Shown here: piece after piece, positions 1 to 8,957 of the stretch | Layout of the letters: every line of letters begins with the position of its first letter | Position numbering within the stretch: position 1 is the first letter of the stretch | Source: Streptomyces toyocaensis | GTDB lineage: Bacteria > Actinomycetota > Actinomycetes > Streptomycetales > Streptomycetaceae | Length of the DNA: 64,000 bases | Reading direction: 5' to 3' | Assembly (NCBI RefSeq): GCF_000725125.1 | Contig: NZ_JFCB01000025.1 | Span: 50,957 to 114,956, forward strand | Translations under genes and position numbers: made by a program | The notes under the pieces: generated by a model | The model's input: the letters and a program-made list of their open reading frames with translations, nothing else | What the model was told of the DNA's origin: nothing | The model's database searches: none

Positions 1-208
1 CCGGATGCGGTGCGGCCACGAGGCGCGAACGGGCGAGGCGCTCGCACCCGGCGTACACGGCGGCGAGCAGAACGACCGGCCACCACGGGACGCCCGGGTC
101 CGCCGGGTCGCCCGGGAACGGGAGCCCCGGCGGGGGGACCACACAGAGCAGGGCCAGCAAGGTGACACCGGCGACATACGCCAGGGCCCGCGCCGGTAAC
201 GCCTCCAT
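1..208 (-). CDS. Membrane protein, N-terminal part only (runs off the window)
   Basis: The reading frame is open from an ATG at 208 to the window edge (69 codons). The visible part reads as two hydrophobic helices (about residues 9-24 and 43-53) separated by a Pro/Gly/Asp loop and followed by a basic stretch, so this is an integral membrane protein. A GGGAGGGG ribosome site lies about 5 nt before the ATG. Codon 4 is TTA, the rare leucine codon that in Streptomyces needs the bldA tRNA. The gene follows rsrA in the same direction after 144 nt. I recall an HD-type phosphohydrolase at this place in relatives, but no catalytic part is visible, so the function is left open. Confidence 0.6.
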   Translation of the reverse strand, partial: MEALPARALAYVAGVTLLALLCVVPPPGLPFPGDPADPGVPWWPVVLLAAVYAGCERLARSRLVAAPHP

Positions 209-352
209 GAGCCCCTCCCCGACCGTGCCCGCCGCACGCGGCCCGCCATCTGCCAGGCTCAGGAGCCTAGGCCGGAGTCCAGGACCGCGACGGGCCGATA
301 ACCGGGGGATTAGCACGTACGAGTGACACCGCGGGCCGGGAGGGGCGGGGTG

Positions 353-660
353 TCAGGACTCCTGCGGTGTGACCGGTGAAGCCGTGACGTCCTGCTCGGG
401 CACGGCCTGACCGGAGCGGATCAGGTCGATCCGGCCCATGACCTTGGAGCGCAGGTCGCCCGGCACGTCGTCCTGCCCGCAACAGCGCTTGACCAGCTTC
501 TTCACCGCCTGCTCGAGCCCGTACTTCTCCAGGCACGGCGAGCATTCCTCGAAGTGGTGCTCGAACTTCACGCAGTCGGCATCCGGCATCTCGCGGTCGA
601 GGAACTCGTAGAGATGATCGAGGATTTCGCTGCAATCCGTCTCGTGCGGCTCTCCGCAGC

Positions 661-664
<4 letters not shown>
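353..664 (-). CDS. rsrA: Redox-sensitive zinc anti-sigma factor RsrA
   Basis: A 103-residue cytoplasmic ZAS-family anti-sigma factor. It holds SigR inactive while reduced and zinc-bound, and releases it when disulfides form. The sequence shows Cys3, Cys11, Cys31, His37, Cys41, Cys44, Cys61 and Cys62. Positions 11, 37, 41 and 44 agree exactly with the zinc and redox ligands of the characterised S. coelicolor RsrA (H-x3-C-x2-C core). Its ATG overlaps the sigR stop codon (ATGA, 661-664), so the two proteins are translationally coupled, as expected for a sigma/anti-sigma pair. It is transcribed with sigR from the upstream promoter region. Confidence 0.96.
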
Positions 665-1347
<683 letters not shown>

Positions 1348-1512
1348 CTCCTCCGATGTCGTCGCGAGACCGGAACCGGTCTCACCCGAATCGGAGGATA
1401 GACGACGATCCGGTCCGCCCGCCGCCCGAATCGGGGCGGTCCTGGCCGCGTGCAGCACCGTCCAGTCCAGGTCGGCGCGGGCACTGCGGCTCGGGCAGAA
1501 CATGGAACCCAT
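1348..1512 (-). other. sigR: In-frame 55-codon N-terminal extension giving SigR-prime
   Basis: There are 55 sense codons between the ATG at 1512 and the shorter GTG start at 1347, with no stop. The extension starts [10 protein letters not shown] and is rich in Arg, Ser and Ala. It lies downstream of the SigR-dependent promoter, so only transcripts from that promoter or further upstream can make the long form. In S. coelicolor a 55-residue-extended SigR is made from the induced transcript and degraded rapidly by Clp protease, which shuts the response off. The equal length here supports the same mechanism. Confidence 0.75.
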
Positions 1513-1570
1513 GCGGCGGACTTCCTCTCCTACGACGTCTGTGCCGACGAGCGGCACGTACGCCCCTCCC

Positions 1571-1597
1571 AACAGCGGGAGCCGCCCGCGCATTCCC
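1571..1597 (-). promoter_or_regulatory. SigR-dependent autoregulatory promoter (sigRp2 type)
   Basis: On the minus strand the sequence is GGGAAT (1597-1592), 18 nt, GTT (1573-1571). This is the SigR consensus with its preferred spacing. The start point would fall near 1563, about 50 nt before the ATG at 1512. Confidence 0.85.
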
Positions 1598-1603
1598 GGC
1601 GCC

Positions 1604-2263
1604 TCAGCCGAGCGTCCCGGTCCACCGCACGACGGCGTCCGTGACGACCGCCACGGCCTCCTCCTGCGTGATGCCGGCCCTTTTCGGCACGGCGAAGCCG
1701 TGATCGCCGTGGGGCACCTCGACCAGCTCGTAGGCCCCGTCGGGGAACTCCCCGGGTCTGCCGAACGGGTCGTTGCCGCCCTGGACGACGAGGGTGGGCA
1801 CGCCCGCACCCAGCAGTTCGCCGGCCCGGGACTTCTCGGGCCTGCCCGGCGGGTGCAGCGGGAAGCTCAGGGCGAGTACGGCGCGGGCGCCGAGTTCCGC
1901 GGCGGTGCGGCAGGCGACGCGGGCTCCGGCGCTGCGCCCGCCCGAGATCACCGGCAGGCCCGGCGCGGTCAGCGCGGGCCAGACGCCGCGCCAGCCGGCG
2001 TCCAGGGTCTTCGGCGCGGGGGCCACCTTCCTGCCGGCCACCCGCCAGGGCTGTTCGACGAGGGCGACGGTCACGCCGTGCGCGGGCAGCCCGGCGGCCA
2101 GCGCCCGGAGGTCACGAGCCTCGATCCCGCCGCCGGCGCCGTGACTCACCGCGAGGACGAGGCGGGCACCGCGCCCGGCGCTGCGCCACGTCACACGGGC
2201 GGTGCCGGCGTCCGTCTCGACGCTCTCGGTCGTCTCTGACGTGTCTGTCGTGTCGGGGGTCAC
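1604..2263 (-). CDS. Small alpha/beta hydrolase (KANL3/Tex30-like)
   Basis: A 219-residue cytoplasmic alpha/beta-hydrolase fold protein with no signal peptide. Visible elements are the oxyanion-type SHGAGGG (about 40-46), the nucleophile elbow GGRSAGA (Ser about 111), an acid in [10 protein letters not shown] (about 160-169) and a candidate histidine in HGDHGF (about 186-191). This is the dienelactone-hydrolase-like KANL3/Tex30 subgroup and its substrate is unknown. The GTG start at 2263 comes 1 nt after the stop of the SRAP gene, so the two are probably one transcript. The sigR promoter starts just beyond its 3' end. Confidence 0.8.
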
Positions 2264-2264
2264 G

Positions 2265-3080
2265 TCAGAAGAGTGTGCCCTCTTCCGGCGCGGCCAGCTC
2301 CTTCAGCAGCTCCGGCCCGTTGTTGCGGACGTTGCTGACTGCCGTGGCGACCGGGTAGGCGCGCATCAGGCCGGCGGGCGGCGGGGCGAGCAGCCCGCGC
2401 AGCTCGTCGACGTCCGTGCGGGCGGGGTCCAGCCAGGCGTCCCAGCGGTCCGGCGTGAGCATCAGCGGCATCCGGGGGTGGATCTCGGCGAGGGCGTGCG
2501 GGCCCTCGGCGGGGGAAACGGCGAGCGGAGAGGTCTCCGCCTCGGTGGTGATCACCGAGCACGTCACCCACCAGGCCCTGGGGTGGTCGTCCGGCAGCGT
2601 CCTGTCCCGCCAGAACTCGTACAGCCCGGCCATGGCGAACACCGAGCCGTCGGCCGGCGTCACGAAGTAGGGCTGCTTGCGGGGCCGCTTCTTCCTGCCC
2701 TCGGCCTCCAGGTCCCGCTCCTGCTTGCCGGTGACCCACTCGTAGTAGCCGTCGGCGGGGAGGATGCAGCGCCGGGAGGAGAAGGCGCGGCGGTAGGACG
2801 GCTTCTCGTGGACGGTCTCGGCGCGGGCGTTGATCATCCGGGCGCCGCCCTCGGGGGTCTTGGACCAGGAGGGCACCAGTCCCCAGGTGAGCGTCCGCAG
2901 CTGCCGCACCGGGCGGGGTCCGGCCTCGTCCTTGAGGGCACGGTCGAGTACGGCGTAGACCTGCTTGGTCGGCGCCACGTTGTAGTCGGGCTCCAGGGTC
3001 TCCTCCGGCTCCCACTTCTCCACCCCGAAGATCCCCGCGAGGTCCTCGGGCCTGCGACTCGCTGCATACCGTCCGCACAT
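2265..3080 (-). CDS. SRAP (YedK/HMCES) abasic-site crosslinking protein
   Basis: A 271-residue SOS-response-associated peptidase family protein. The family self-processes to expose Cys2, which forms a stable thiazolidine link with abasic sites in single-stranded DNA and shields them. Here Met1-Cys2-Gly-Arg-Tyr is intact, and the other active-site positions are present: Asn84 (MINARAET), Glu114 (GYYEW) and His201 (IHPRMP). The start is fixed because Cys must be residue 2. It is divergent from the M50-like gene with only 51 nt between them. The tail carries a Streptomyces-typical insertion of charged residues near 120-136. Confidence 0.92.
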   Translation of the reverse strand: MCGRYAASRRPEDLAGIFGVEKWEPEETLEPDYNVAPTKQVYAVLDRALKDEAGPRPVRQLRTLTWGLVPSWSKTPEGGARMINARAETVHEKPSYRRAFSSRRCILPADGYYEWVTGKQERDLEAEGRKKRPRKQPYFVTPADGSVFAMAGLYEFWRDRTLPDDHPRAWWVTCSVITTEAETSPLAVSPAEGPHALAEIHPRMPLMLTPDRWDAWLDPARTDVDELRGLLAPPPAGLMRAYPVATAVSNVRNNGPELLKELAAPEEGTLF

Positions 3081-3131
3081 ACATGCAACACTGCCAGACT
3101 CCGTACGCACACAGGGAGCGATCCGAAACGC

Positions 3132-3863
3132 ATGGAAAGCATGGCCAGCACCGCGTCCGCCTCGCTCGCCTCCCTCTGGGACGAGGTGTCCGGGACCCAG
3201 CCCGACCCCGATGTGTGGGTGGTCGTCGCCACCCTCGTCGCCGCGGCCGCCGTCGTCGTACCGCAGGGGCCGTGGCGGCTGTCCCGCAACGCCATCACCA
3301 TCGCCCACGAGGGCGGGCACGGCCTGGTGGCCCTGCTCACCGGCCGCACGCTGACGGGGATACGCCTGCACTCCGACACCAGCGGCCTCACCGTCAGCCG
3401 CGGCAAGCCGGACGGCATCGGCATGATCCTCACCGCCGCGGCCGGCTACACCGCTCCCCCGCTGCTGGGCCTGGGCGGCGCCGCGCTGCTCGGGGCCGGA
3501 CGCATCACGCTGCTGCTGTGGCTGGCCACGGCGCTGCTGGTGGCGATGCTGGTGATGATCCGCAACGCCTACGGGGCGCTGTCGGTGCTCGTCACCGGCG
3601 GCACGTTCGTCCTGGTGTCCTGGCTGGCCGGCCCGCAGGTACAGGCGGCGTTCGCGTACGCCGTGGTGTGGTTCCTGCTGCTCGGCGGGGTGCGCCCGGC
3701 GTTCGAGCTGCAGGCCAAGCGGGCGCGTGGCGGTGCGGGGGACTCGGACGCGGACCAGCTGTCGCGGCTGACCCACGTGCCGGCGGGGCTGTGGCTGTTC
3801 CTGTTCCACGCGGTGTCGCTGTGCGCGCTGCTCGGCGGCGGCAGGTGGCTGCTGGGCCTGTGA
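3132..3863 (+). CDS. M50-like membrane metalloprotease (B/C family)
   Basis: A 243-residue polytopic membrane protein. A zinc motif HEGGH sits at residues 59-63, next to the first hydrophobic region, as in site-2-protease relatives that cut substrates within or near the membrane. Five or six further hydrophobic segments follow (about 96-112, 113-135, 137-147, 153-170, 175-188, 218-236). The usual second-half NPDG-type motif is not obvious, so activity is inferred from the HExxH alone. The ATG at 3132 is chosen because the upstream frame runs into the divergent SRAP gene; another ATG lies 9 nt further in. It stands alone, convergent with nothing. Confidence 0.8.
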   Translation: MESMASTASASLASLWDEVSGTQPDPDVWVVVATLVAAAAVVVPQGPWRLSRNAITIAHEGGHGLVALLTGRTLTGIRLHSDTSGLTVSRGKPDGIGMILTAAAGYTAPPLLGLGGAALLGAGRITLLLWLATALLVAMLVMIRNAYGALSVLVTGGTFVLVSWLAGPQVQAAFAYAVVWFLLLGGVRPAFELQAKRARGGAGDSDADQLSRLTHVPAGLWLFLFHAVSLCALLGGGRWLLGL

Positions 3864-3949
3864 GCCGACGGCGCCCGCGGGCGGGAAGCCGCGCGGGTCC
3901 CCGCCGTCTCACCCGCGGACGACGAACGGCCTCGCCACCGCCCGCCTTA

Positions 3950-3955
3950 TAGAGT
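3950..3955 (+). promoter_or_regulatory. -10 box TAGAGT of aroA, leaderless type
   Basis: TAGAGT ends 6 nt before the aroA ATG, placing the transcription start at or next to the start codon. No ribosome-binding site precedes the ATG. Confidence 0.5.
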
Positions 3956-3961
3956 GGCCCC

Positions 3962-5302
3962 ATGGCCCCGAACCCCACGCACACCGCCCTCTGGCCCGCC
4001 CCGTACGCAAGCGGAGCCGTCGACGCGACGGTCCACGTGCCCGGGTCCAAGTCGGTGACCAACCGCGCCCTCGTGCTCGCCGCGCTCGCCTCCGAGCCGG
4101 GCTGGCTGCGCCGCCCGCTGCGCTCGCGCGACACGCTGCTGATGGCGGGCGCGCTGCGTGCGATGGGCGTGGAGATCGAGGAGACGGTGTCGTCCAGCTC
4201 CTCCGTCGCGGGGGGACCGCAGAGCACCGGCGAGGCCTGGCGGGTGCTCCCCACCGGCCTGCGCGGTCCGGCCACCGTCGACGTCGGCAACGCGGGCACG
4301 GTGATGCGGTTCCTGCCCCCGGTCGCCACGCTGGCCGACGGTCCCGTCCGCTTCGACGGCGACCCCCGCTCGTACGAGCGTCCCCTGAACGGAGTCATCG
4401 ACGCGCTGCGCCGGCTGGGCGCCCGGATCGACGACGACGACCGCGGCGCGCTGCCGATGACGGTGCACGGCGGCGGCGCCCTGGACGGCGGCACGGTGGA
4501 GGTCGACGCGTCCTCCTCGTCCCAGTTCGTCAGCGCCCTGCTGCTCTCCGCGCCGCGCTTCAACCAGGGCGTGGAGGTCCGGCACACCGGGGCGACGTTG
4601 CCGTCGCTGCCGCACATCCGGATGACCGTCGACATGCTCCGCGCGGTGGGCGCACAGGTGGACACCCCGGAGTCCGGCGGCGAACCCAACGTCTGGCGGG
4701 TGACCCCGGGTGCTCTGCTCGGCCGGGACCTGACCGTCGAACCGGACCTGTCCAACGCCCAGCCGTTCCTGGCGGCGGCGCTGGTGACCGGTGGCCGGGT
4801 CGTCGTCCCGGACTGGCCGGCCCGCACCACCCAGCCGGGTGACCGGCTGCGGGAGATCTTCACCGAGATGGGCGGTTCCTGCGAGCTGACCGAGTACGGG
4901 CTCGTCTTCACCGGGTCCGGCGCGGTCCACGGTATCGACGTGGACCTCGGCGAGGTCGGCGAGCTGACGCCGGGCATCGCGGCCGTGGCGGCGCTCGCGG
5001 ACTCGCCGTCGACCCTGCGGGGCGTGGCCCATCTGCGGCTGCACGAGACGGACCGCCTGGCCGCGCTCACCAAGGAGATCAACGAGCTCGGCGGCGACGT
5101 CACCGAGACCGCCGACGGCCTGCACATCCGCCCGCGCCGGCTGCACGGCGGGGTCTTCCACACCTATGAGGACCACCGCATGGCCACCGCCGGTGCGATC
5201 ATCGGCCTGGCGGTCGAGGGCGTGCAGATCGAGAACGTGGCGACCACGGCGAAGACCCTGCCGGACTTCCCCGAGCTGTGGACCGGGATGCTCGGGGCGT
5301 AG
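3962..5302 (+). CDS. aroA: 3-phosphoshikimate 1-carboxyvinyltransferase (EPSP synthase)
   Basis: A 446-residue enzyme of the shikimate pathway. It joins phosphoenolpyruvate and shikimate 3-phosphate to give EPSP on the way to chorismate and the aromatic amino acids. Family hallmarks are visible: the N-terminal GSKSVTNRAL (substrate-binding Lys and Arg), RSRDTLLMAGAL, the GNAGTVMRF loop for PEP, the catalytic region SSSSQFVSALL, and the C-terminal ETDRLAAL and EDHRMATA motifs. Length is normal. The rsgA gene starts 9 nt downstream, so they form an operon. A -10 box directly before the ATG suggests a leaderless message. Confidence 0.97.
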   Translation: MAPNPTHTALWPAPYASGAVDATVHVPGSKSVTNRALVLAALASEPGWLRRPLRSRDTLLMAGALRAMGVEIEETVSSSSSVAGGPQSTGEAWRVLPTGLRGPATVDVGNAGTVMRFLPPVATLADGPVRFDGDPRSYERPLNGVIDALRRLGARIDDDDRGALPMTVHGGGALDGGTVEVDASSSSQFVSALLLSAPRFNQGVEVRHTGATLPSLPHIRMTVDMLRAVGAQVDTPESGGEPNVWRVTPGALLGRDLTVEPDLSNAQPFLAAALVTGGRVVVPDWPARTTQPGDRLREIFTEMGGSCELTEYGLVFTGSGAVHGIDVDLGEVGELTPGIAAVAALADSPSTLRGVAHLRLHETDRLAALTKEINELGGDVTETADGLHIRPRRLHGGVFHTYEDHRMATAGAIIGLAVEGVQIENVATTAKTLPDFPELWTGMLGA

Positions 5303-5311
5303 GGGTTCACC

Positions 5312-6322
5312 ATGCGCCGCTACGGCAAGCACACCGACGAGGACGACATCCGCTCCCGCCCCAACCGCAAGGGCAACCGGCCGCGCACCCACATCCGGCC
5401 CAAGCACGAGGACGCCGCCGAGGGCCTGGTCCTCACCGTGGACCGGGGCCGGTTGACCTGCCTCGTCGACGACCGTGTCGTACTGGCGATGAAGGCCCGC
5501 GAACTGGGCCGCAAGGCGGCCGTGGTGGGCGACCGGGTGGCGATCGTGGGCGACCTGTCCGGAAGGAAGGACACCCTCGCGCGGATCGTGCGGATCGAGG
5601 AGCGCACGTCGGTGCTGCGGCGCACCGCCGACGACGACGACCCCTACGAGCGGGTGGTCGTGGCCAACGCCGACCAGCTCGCCGTCGTCACCGCCCTCGC
5701 CGATCCCGAGCCCCGCCCGCGGCTGATCGACCGCTGTCTGGTCGCGGCCTACGACGGCGGGCTCGAGCCGCTGCTGGTACTGACCAAGTCGGACCTGGCT
5801 CCGGCCGACAAGCTGCTGGAGCTGTACGGGGACCTCGACATCCCGTATGTCGTCACCAGCCGCGCCGAGCTGGAGAGCGGTGAGGCGGCGGACCGGGTGC
5901 GGGAGCAGCTCGACGGCCGGATCACGGCGTTCGTGGGGCACTCGGGGGTCGGCAAGACGACCCTGGTGAACGCGCTGGTACCGCAGGAGCGGCGGCGTAC
6001 GACCGGTCATGTCAACGCGGTGACGGGGCGAGGGCGGCACACCACCACGTCCGCGCTGGCACTGCCGTTGTCGGGAGCGGACGGCTGGGTGATCGACACC
6101 CCGGGTGTGCGGTCCTTCGGACTCGCCCACGTCGACCCGTCGCGGGTCATCCACGCCTTCCCCGATCTGGGGCCCGGTACGGAGGGCTGTCCGCGGGCGT
6201 GCAGTCACGACGAGCCGGACTGCGCGCTGGACGCCTGGGTGGCGGACGGTCACGCGGACCCGGCGCGGCTGTACTCGCTGCGCCGGCTGCTGGCGACGCG
6301 GGAGCACACCGAGGGCGACTGA
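5312..6322 (+). CDS. rsgA: Ribosome small-subunit-dependent GTPase A
   Basis: A 336-residue circularly permuted GTPase that helps mature the 30S subunit. It has an N-terminal OB-type region (about 35-110), then the permuted G motifs in the order G4 (TKSD), G1 (GHSGVGKTTLVNAL), G3 (DTPGVRSFG), and a C-terminal zinc site (GCPRACSHDEPDC). A basic N-terminus (residues 1-35) can contact rRNA. It follows aroA after 9 nt; no own promoter is seen. The same aroA-rsgA order exists in mycobacteria. Confidence 0.95.
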   Translation: MRRYGKHTDEDDIRSRPNRKGNRPRTHIRPKHEDAAEGLVLTVDRGRLTCLVDDRVVLAMKARELGRKAAVVGDRVAIVGDLSGRKDTLARIVRIEERTSVLRRTADDDDPYERVVVANADQLAVVTALADPEPRPRLIDRCLVAAYDGGLEPLLVLTKSDLAPADKLLELYGDLDIPYVVTSRAELESGEAADRVREQLDGRITAFVGHSGVGKTTLVNALVPQERRRTTGHVNAVTGRGRHTTTSALALPLSGADGWVIDTPGVRSFGLAHVDPSRVIHAFPDLGPGTEGCPRACSHDEPDCALDAWVADGHADPARLYSLRRLLATREHTEGD

Positions 6323-6440
6323 CCTTCGCGTGTTTGTCGTGCCCCGCGGACGGTAAGTGCATAATCGCACCGAGCCGGACACGAACCTGCCGAACCTGGC
6401 GAAGCGGTCACTGTACGTGGGGCATGCGGGAGGACGACAC

Positions 6441-6764
6441 ATGGCGTGGCTGCTGGTCATCGTGGCCGGGTTCCTCGAGACCGGTTTCGCCGTGTGCCTG
6501 AAGCTGTCGCACGGTTTCACCCGGCTGTGGCCGACCATCGCGTTCTGCGCGTTCGCCCTGGGCAGCTTCGGGCTGCTGACGCTGGCACTGAAGAAGCTGG
6601 ACGTGGGGCCCGCGTACGCGGTGTGGACGGGCATCGGGGCGGCGGGGACGGCGATCTACGGGATGGTGTTCCTCGGCGACCTGGTGTCGACGCTGAAGAT
6701 CGTGTCGATCACGTTCGTGATCGTCGGTGTGATCGGCCTGCAGCTCTCGGGGTCCGCGCACTGA
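6441..6764 (+). CDS. SMR-family exporter, SugE/Gdx-like
   Basis: A 107-residue, four-helix inner-membrane proton antiporter subunit that works as a dimer. Glu13 in helix 1 (GFLETGF) is the conserved proton/substrate carboxylate. The signatures LKLSHGFTRL, VGPAYAVWTGIGA and the glycine-rich helix 3 agree better with the SugE/Gdx guanidinium-exporter branch than with EmrE. The ATG at 6441 is preceded by GGAGG at about 8 nt; the frame is open further upstream without family similarity. It converges on a TetR gene 13 nt away, which could regulate it but is transcribed towards it. I see no guanidine riboswitch in the 118-nt leader. Confidence 0.88.
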   Translation: MAWLLVIVAGFLETGFAVCLKLSHGFTRLWPTIAFCAFALGSFGLLTLALKKLDVGPAYAVWTGIGAAGTAIYGMVFLGDLVSTLKIVSITFVIVGVIGLQLSGSAH

Positions 6765-6777
6765 GCCCGCGCGGCCC

Positions 6778-7386
6778 CTACGGCACCGGCAGCCGGTGCA
6801 GGGCGCCGCGCACCAGGTCGGCGACACCGTTGCCGGCCGGCGGCGCGGCCACGCAGGACAGGGCGAGGCGGACCACGAGCTCGCAGGACCGGGCCAGTTC
6901 CGTGGTGTCGCTCCGCAAGGCGCCCGGTCCGGCCAGGGCGGCGACGGCACGGTCACGGACGAGCGCGACGAAGTCGGCGGGTGAGGGCAGCGGGCCGTCG
7001 GCGCGGCGCTGCGCGGGCACGGCGGAACGGGACGGCACGGCCGTCAGGGCCGGGGCGGGCAGGCGTTCGCTCCAGCAGCCGGTGAGCATGGCGCGGACCA
7101 GGGCGTTGTCGCGGGCGCTGGAGGCGGTCCACTCGGCGGTCGCGATCAGGCGGTCGCGCGGGTCCACGTGGCCGGTGAGGGCGCGGTCGACGCCGGTCAG
7201 GAAGCCGTCGGCCTCCCTGCGCACGAGGGCCCTGGCGAGACCGTCCTTGCTGCCGAACTCGTTGTACAGCGTCTGCCGGGAGACTCCGGCCGCGGCGGCC
7301 ACGTCCACCATCCGCACCGCGGACCACGGCCGGCGTGCCAGTGCCGTGCATGCGGCGTCCAGCAGGGATTCCCGCGCTGCAGGCAT
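6778..7386 (-). CDS. TetR-family transcriptional regulator
   Basis: A 202-residue one-component repressor. The N-terminal helix-turn-helix is visible in residues 6-50 (MVDVAAAAGVSRQTLYNEFGSKDGLARAL in pieces), followed by a helical ligand domain with little family-specific sequence. Of two adjacent ATG codons (7389 and 7386), the second has better spacing (5 nt) from GGGAGG. It converges with the SMR exporter and starts 128 nt from the divergent hisN. Its target is not known; its own promoter region or the SMR gene are the natural candidates. Confidence 0.88.
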   Translation of the reverse strand: MPAARESLLDAACTALARRPWSAVRMVDVAAAAGVSRQTLYNEFGSKDGLARALVRREADGFLTGVDRALTGHVDPRDRLIATAEWTASSARDNALVRAMLTGCWSERLPAPALTAVPSRSAVPAQRRADGPLPSPADFVALVRDRAVAALAGPGALRSDTTELARSCELVVRLALSCVAAPPAGNGVADLVRGALHRLPVP

Positions 7387-7501
7387 CATCGCCTCCCTCG
7401 GGGCGGACGGCCGACCCCGCGGTTCAGGTTTGACGCGCCGCCTGACCCTGTCAAGGGGTCTCGGTCCCGGCCCCCGCTGGCCCCGCACCGACCTCGGCGG
7501 A

Positions 7502-7507
7502 TACCGT
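7502..7507 (+). promoter_or_regulatory. -10 box TACCGT of hisN, leaderless type
   Basis: TACCGT ends 7 nt before the hisN ATG, and no Shine-Dalgarno sequence is present in between. Confidence 0.45.
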
Positions 7508-7514
7508 TCGTTTC

Positions 7515-8315
7515 ATGCCCGACTACCTCGACGACCTGCGTCTCGCCCACGTCCTCGCGGACGCCGCCGACGCCGCGACGACGGACCGGTTCAAGGCCCT
7601 CGACCTCAAGGTGGAGACGAAACCGGACATGACGCCGGTGAGTGAGGCGGACAAGGCCGCCGAGGAACTCATCCGCGGCCACCTCCGGCGCGCCCGCCCG
7701 AGGGACGCGGTGCTCGGCGAGGAGTACGGGGTGGAGGGCACGGGGCCGCGCCGCTGGGTGATCGATCCGATCGACGGCACCAAGAACTACGTCCGCGGTG
7801 TGCCCGTCTGGGCCACGCTGATCTCCCTCATGGAGGCCGGCGAGGGGGGGTTCCAGCCGGTCGTGGGGGTGGTGTCCGCTCCGGCGCTGGGCCGCCGCTG
7901 GTGGGCCGCGCGGGGGCACGGCTCTTTCGCCGGCCGCAGTCTGTCGTCGGCCTCCCGGCTGCAGGTCTCCCGCGTCTCCAGGCTCTCCGACGCCTCCTTC
8001 GCGTACTCCTCGCTCGGCGGCTGGGAGGAGCAGGGACGGCTGGACGGCTTCCTCGACCTGAGCCGCGCGGTGTGGCGCACGCGCGCGTACGGAGACTTCT
8101 GGCCGTACATGATGGTCGCCGAGGGATCGGTCGACCTGTGCGCAGAGCCGGAGTTGTCGCTCTGGGACATGGCGGCCACCGCCATCGTGGTCACGGAGGC
8201 CGGCGGCTCGTTCACGGGTCTCGACGGCCGCCCGGGGCCGCACAGCGGCAACGCCGCGGCCTCGAACGGTCTGCTGCACGACGAGTTGCTGGGGTACCTC
8301 AACCAGCGTTACTGA
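7515..8315 (+). CDS. hisN: Histidinol-phosphatase, inositol-monophosphatase family
   Basis: A 266-residue Mg-dependent phosphatase of the IMPase fold. Metal ligands are visible in GEEYG (about 76-80), the signature WVIDPIDGTKNYV (about 86-98) and the C-terminal WDMAATAIVVTEAGG (about 217-231). In S. coelicolor the orthologue at this locus is the histidinol-phosphatase HisN, which catalyses the penultimate step of histidine synthesis; the family also includes inositol phosphatases, so the substrate is taken from synteny. It stands outside any his operon, divergent from TetR, and probably has a leaderless mRNA. Confidence 0.9.
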   Translation: MPDYLDDLRLAHVLADAADAATTDRFKALDLKVETKPDMTPVSEADKAAEELIRGHLRRARPRDAVLGEEYGVEGTGPRRWVIDPIDGTKNYVRGVPVWATLISLMEAGEGGFQPVVGVVSAPALGRRWWAARGHGSFAGRSLSSASRLQVSRVSRLSDASFAYSSLGGWEEQGRLDGFLDLSRAVWRTRAYGDFWPYMMVAEGSVDLCAEPELSLWDMAATAIVVTEAGGSFTGLDGRPGPHSGNAAASNGLLHDELLGYLNQRY

Positions 8316-8485
8316 GCAGGTGGGGTTCCGCGTGCGCGCCCCCAATCCGCCGCACGCGCCCCCTTGTTGACCCCCGCTTTACCTGCCACTCTGGGAGTTC
8401 CCCCACTTGTGAACTTGTGAAAGCGCGAACGAGCGGGCCCCGTGGTCCGTGACCTCGCGTTTTCCGGTAGGAGGTGGCTCCATCC

Positions 8486-8887
8486 ATGCTCGTCCGTGAC
8501 GCCATGAGCACCGTGGTCCTCACCATCGGACCCGCCCACACCCTCCGGCAGGCCGCCGCCCTGATGTCCGCCCGCAGGGTGGGCGCGGCCGTGGTCCTCG
8601 ACCCCGAGGGCACCGGCATCGGCATCCTCACCGAACGGGACGTCCTCAACTCCCTCGGTCTCGGCCAGGATCCGGACGCCGAGCGCGCCCACGCCCACAC
8701 CACCACCGATGTCGTCTTCGCCACCCCGTCCTGGACCCTCGAGGAAGCCGCTGTCGCCATGACCCACGGCGGTTTCCGCCATCTGATCGTCCTCGACGGG
8801 GGCGGGCCCGCCGGCGTCGTCTCGGTCCGCGACATCATCCGCTGCTGGGCACCGGAGCGTCAGCGGGCGCAGCAGGTACCCGTGTAG
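8486..8887 (+). CDS. Two-CBS-domain protein
   Basis: A 133-residue protein made almost only of a pair of CBS domains (about 1-60 and 66-128), a module that binds adenosine nucleotides. Each has the typical start (VRDAMSTVVLTIGP; TTDVVFATPSWTLEEAAVAM) and end (GILTERDVLN; GVVSVRDIIR). No attached catalytic domain is present, so it probably senses nucleotides or acts with another protein. ATG 8486 is preferred over GTG 8474 because AGGAGG (8469-8474) overlaps the latter and lies 11 nt before the former. It converges with the catalase gene across a strong terminator. Confidence 0.88.
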   Translation: MLVRDAMSTVVLTIGPAHTLRQAAALMSARRVGAAVVLDPEGTGIGILTERDVLNSLGLGQDPDAERAHAHTTTDVVFATPSWTLEEAAVAMTHGGFRHLIVLDGGGPAGVVSVRDIIRCWAPERQRAQQVPV

Positions 8888-8898
8888 CGACACGCGGA

Positions 8899-8930
8899 AC
8901 GGGCCGGACTCCCTGGGGAGTCCGGCCCGT
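8899..8930. terminator. Bidirectional terminator between CBS gene and catalase
   Basis: A perfect 15-bp stem (8899-8913 with 8916-8930) and a 2-nt loop lie between two convergent stop codons. Confidence 0.85.
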
Positions 8931-8957
8931 CGATCGACAAGCGGTCCAGCGCTGGAA

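Noticed and set aside
2202..3131. 310-codon upstream extension of the M50-like protein
   Set aside because: It runs antisense through the SRAP gene and has no family similarity; the ATG at 3132 gives a normal protein.
6323..6440. Guanidine riboswitch before the SugE/Gdx-like exporter
   Set aside because: I looked for the paired hairpins with ACGR loops (guanidine-II) and the guanidine-III core and did not find convincing stems.
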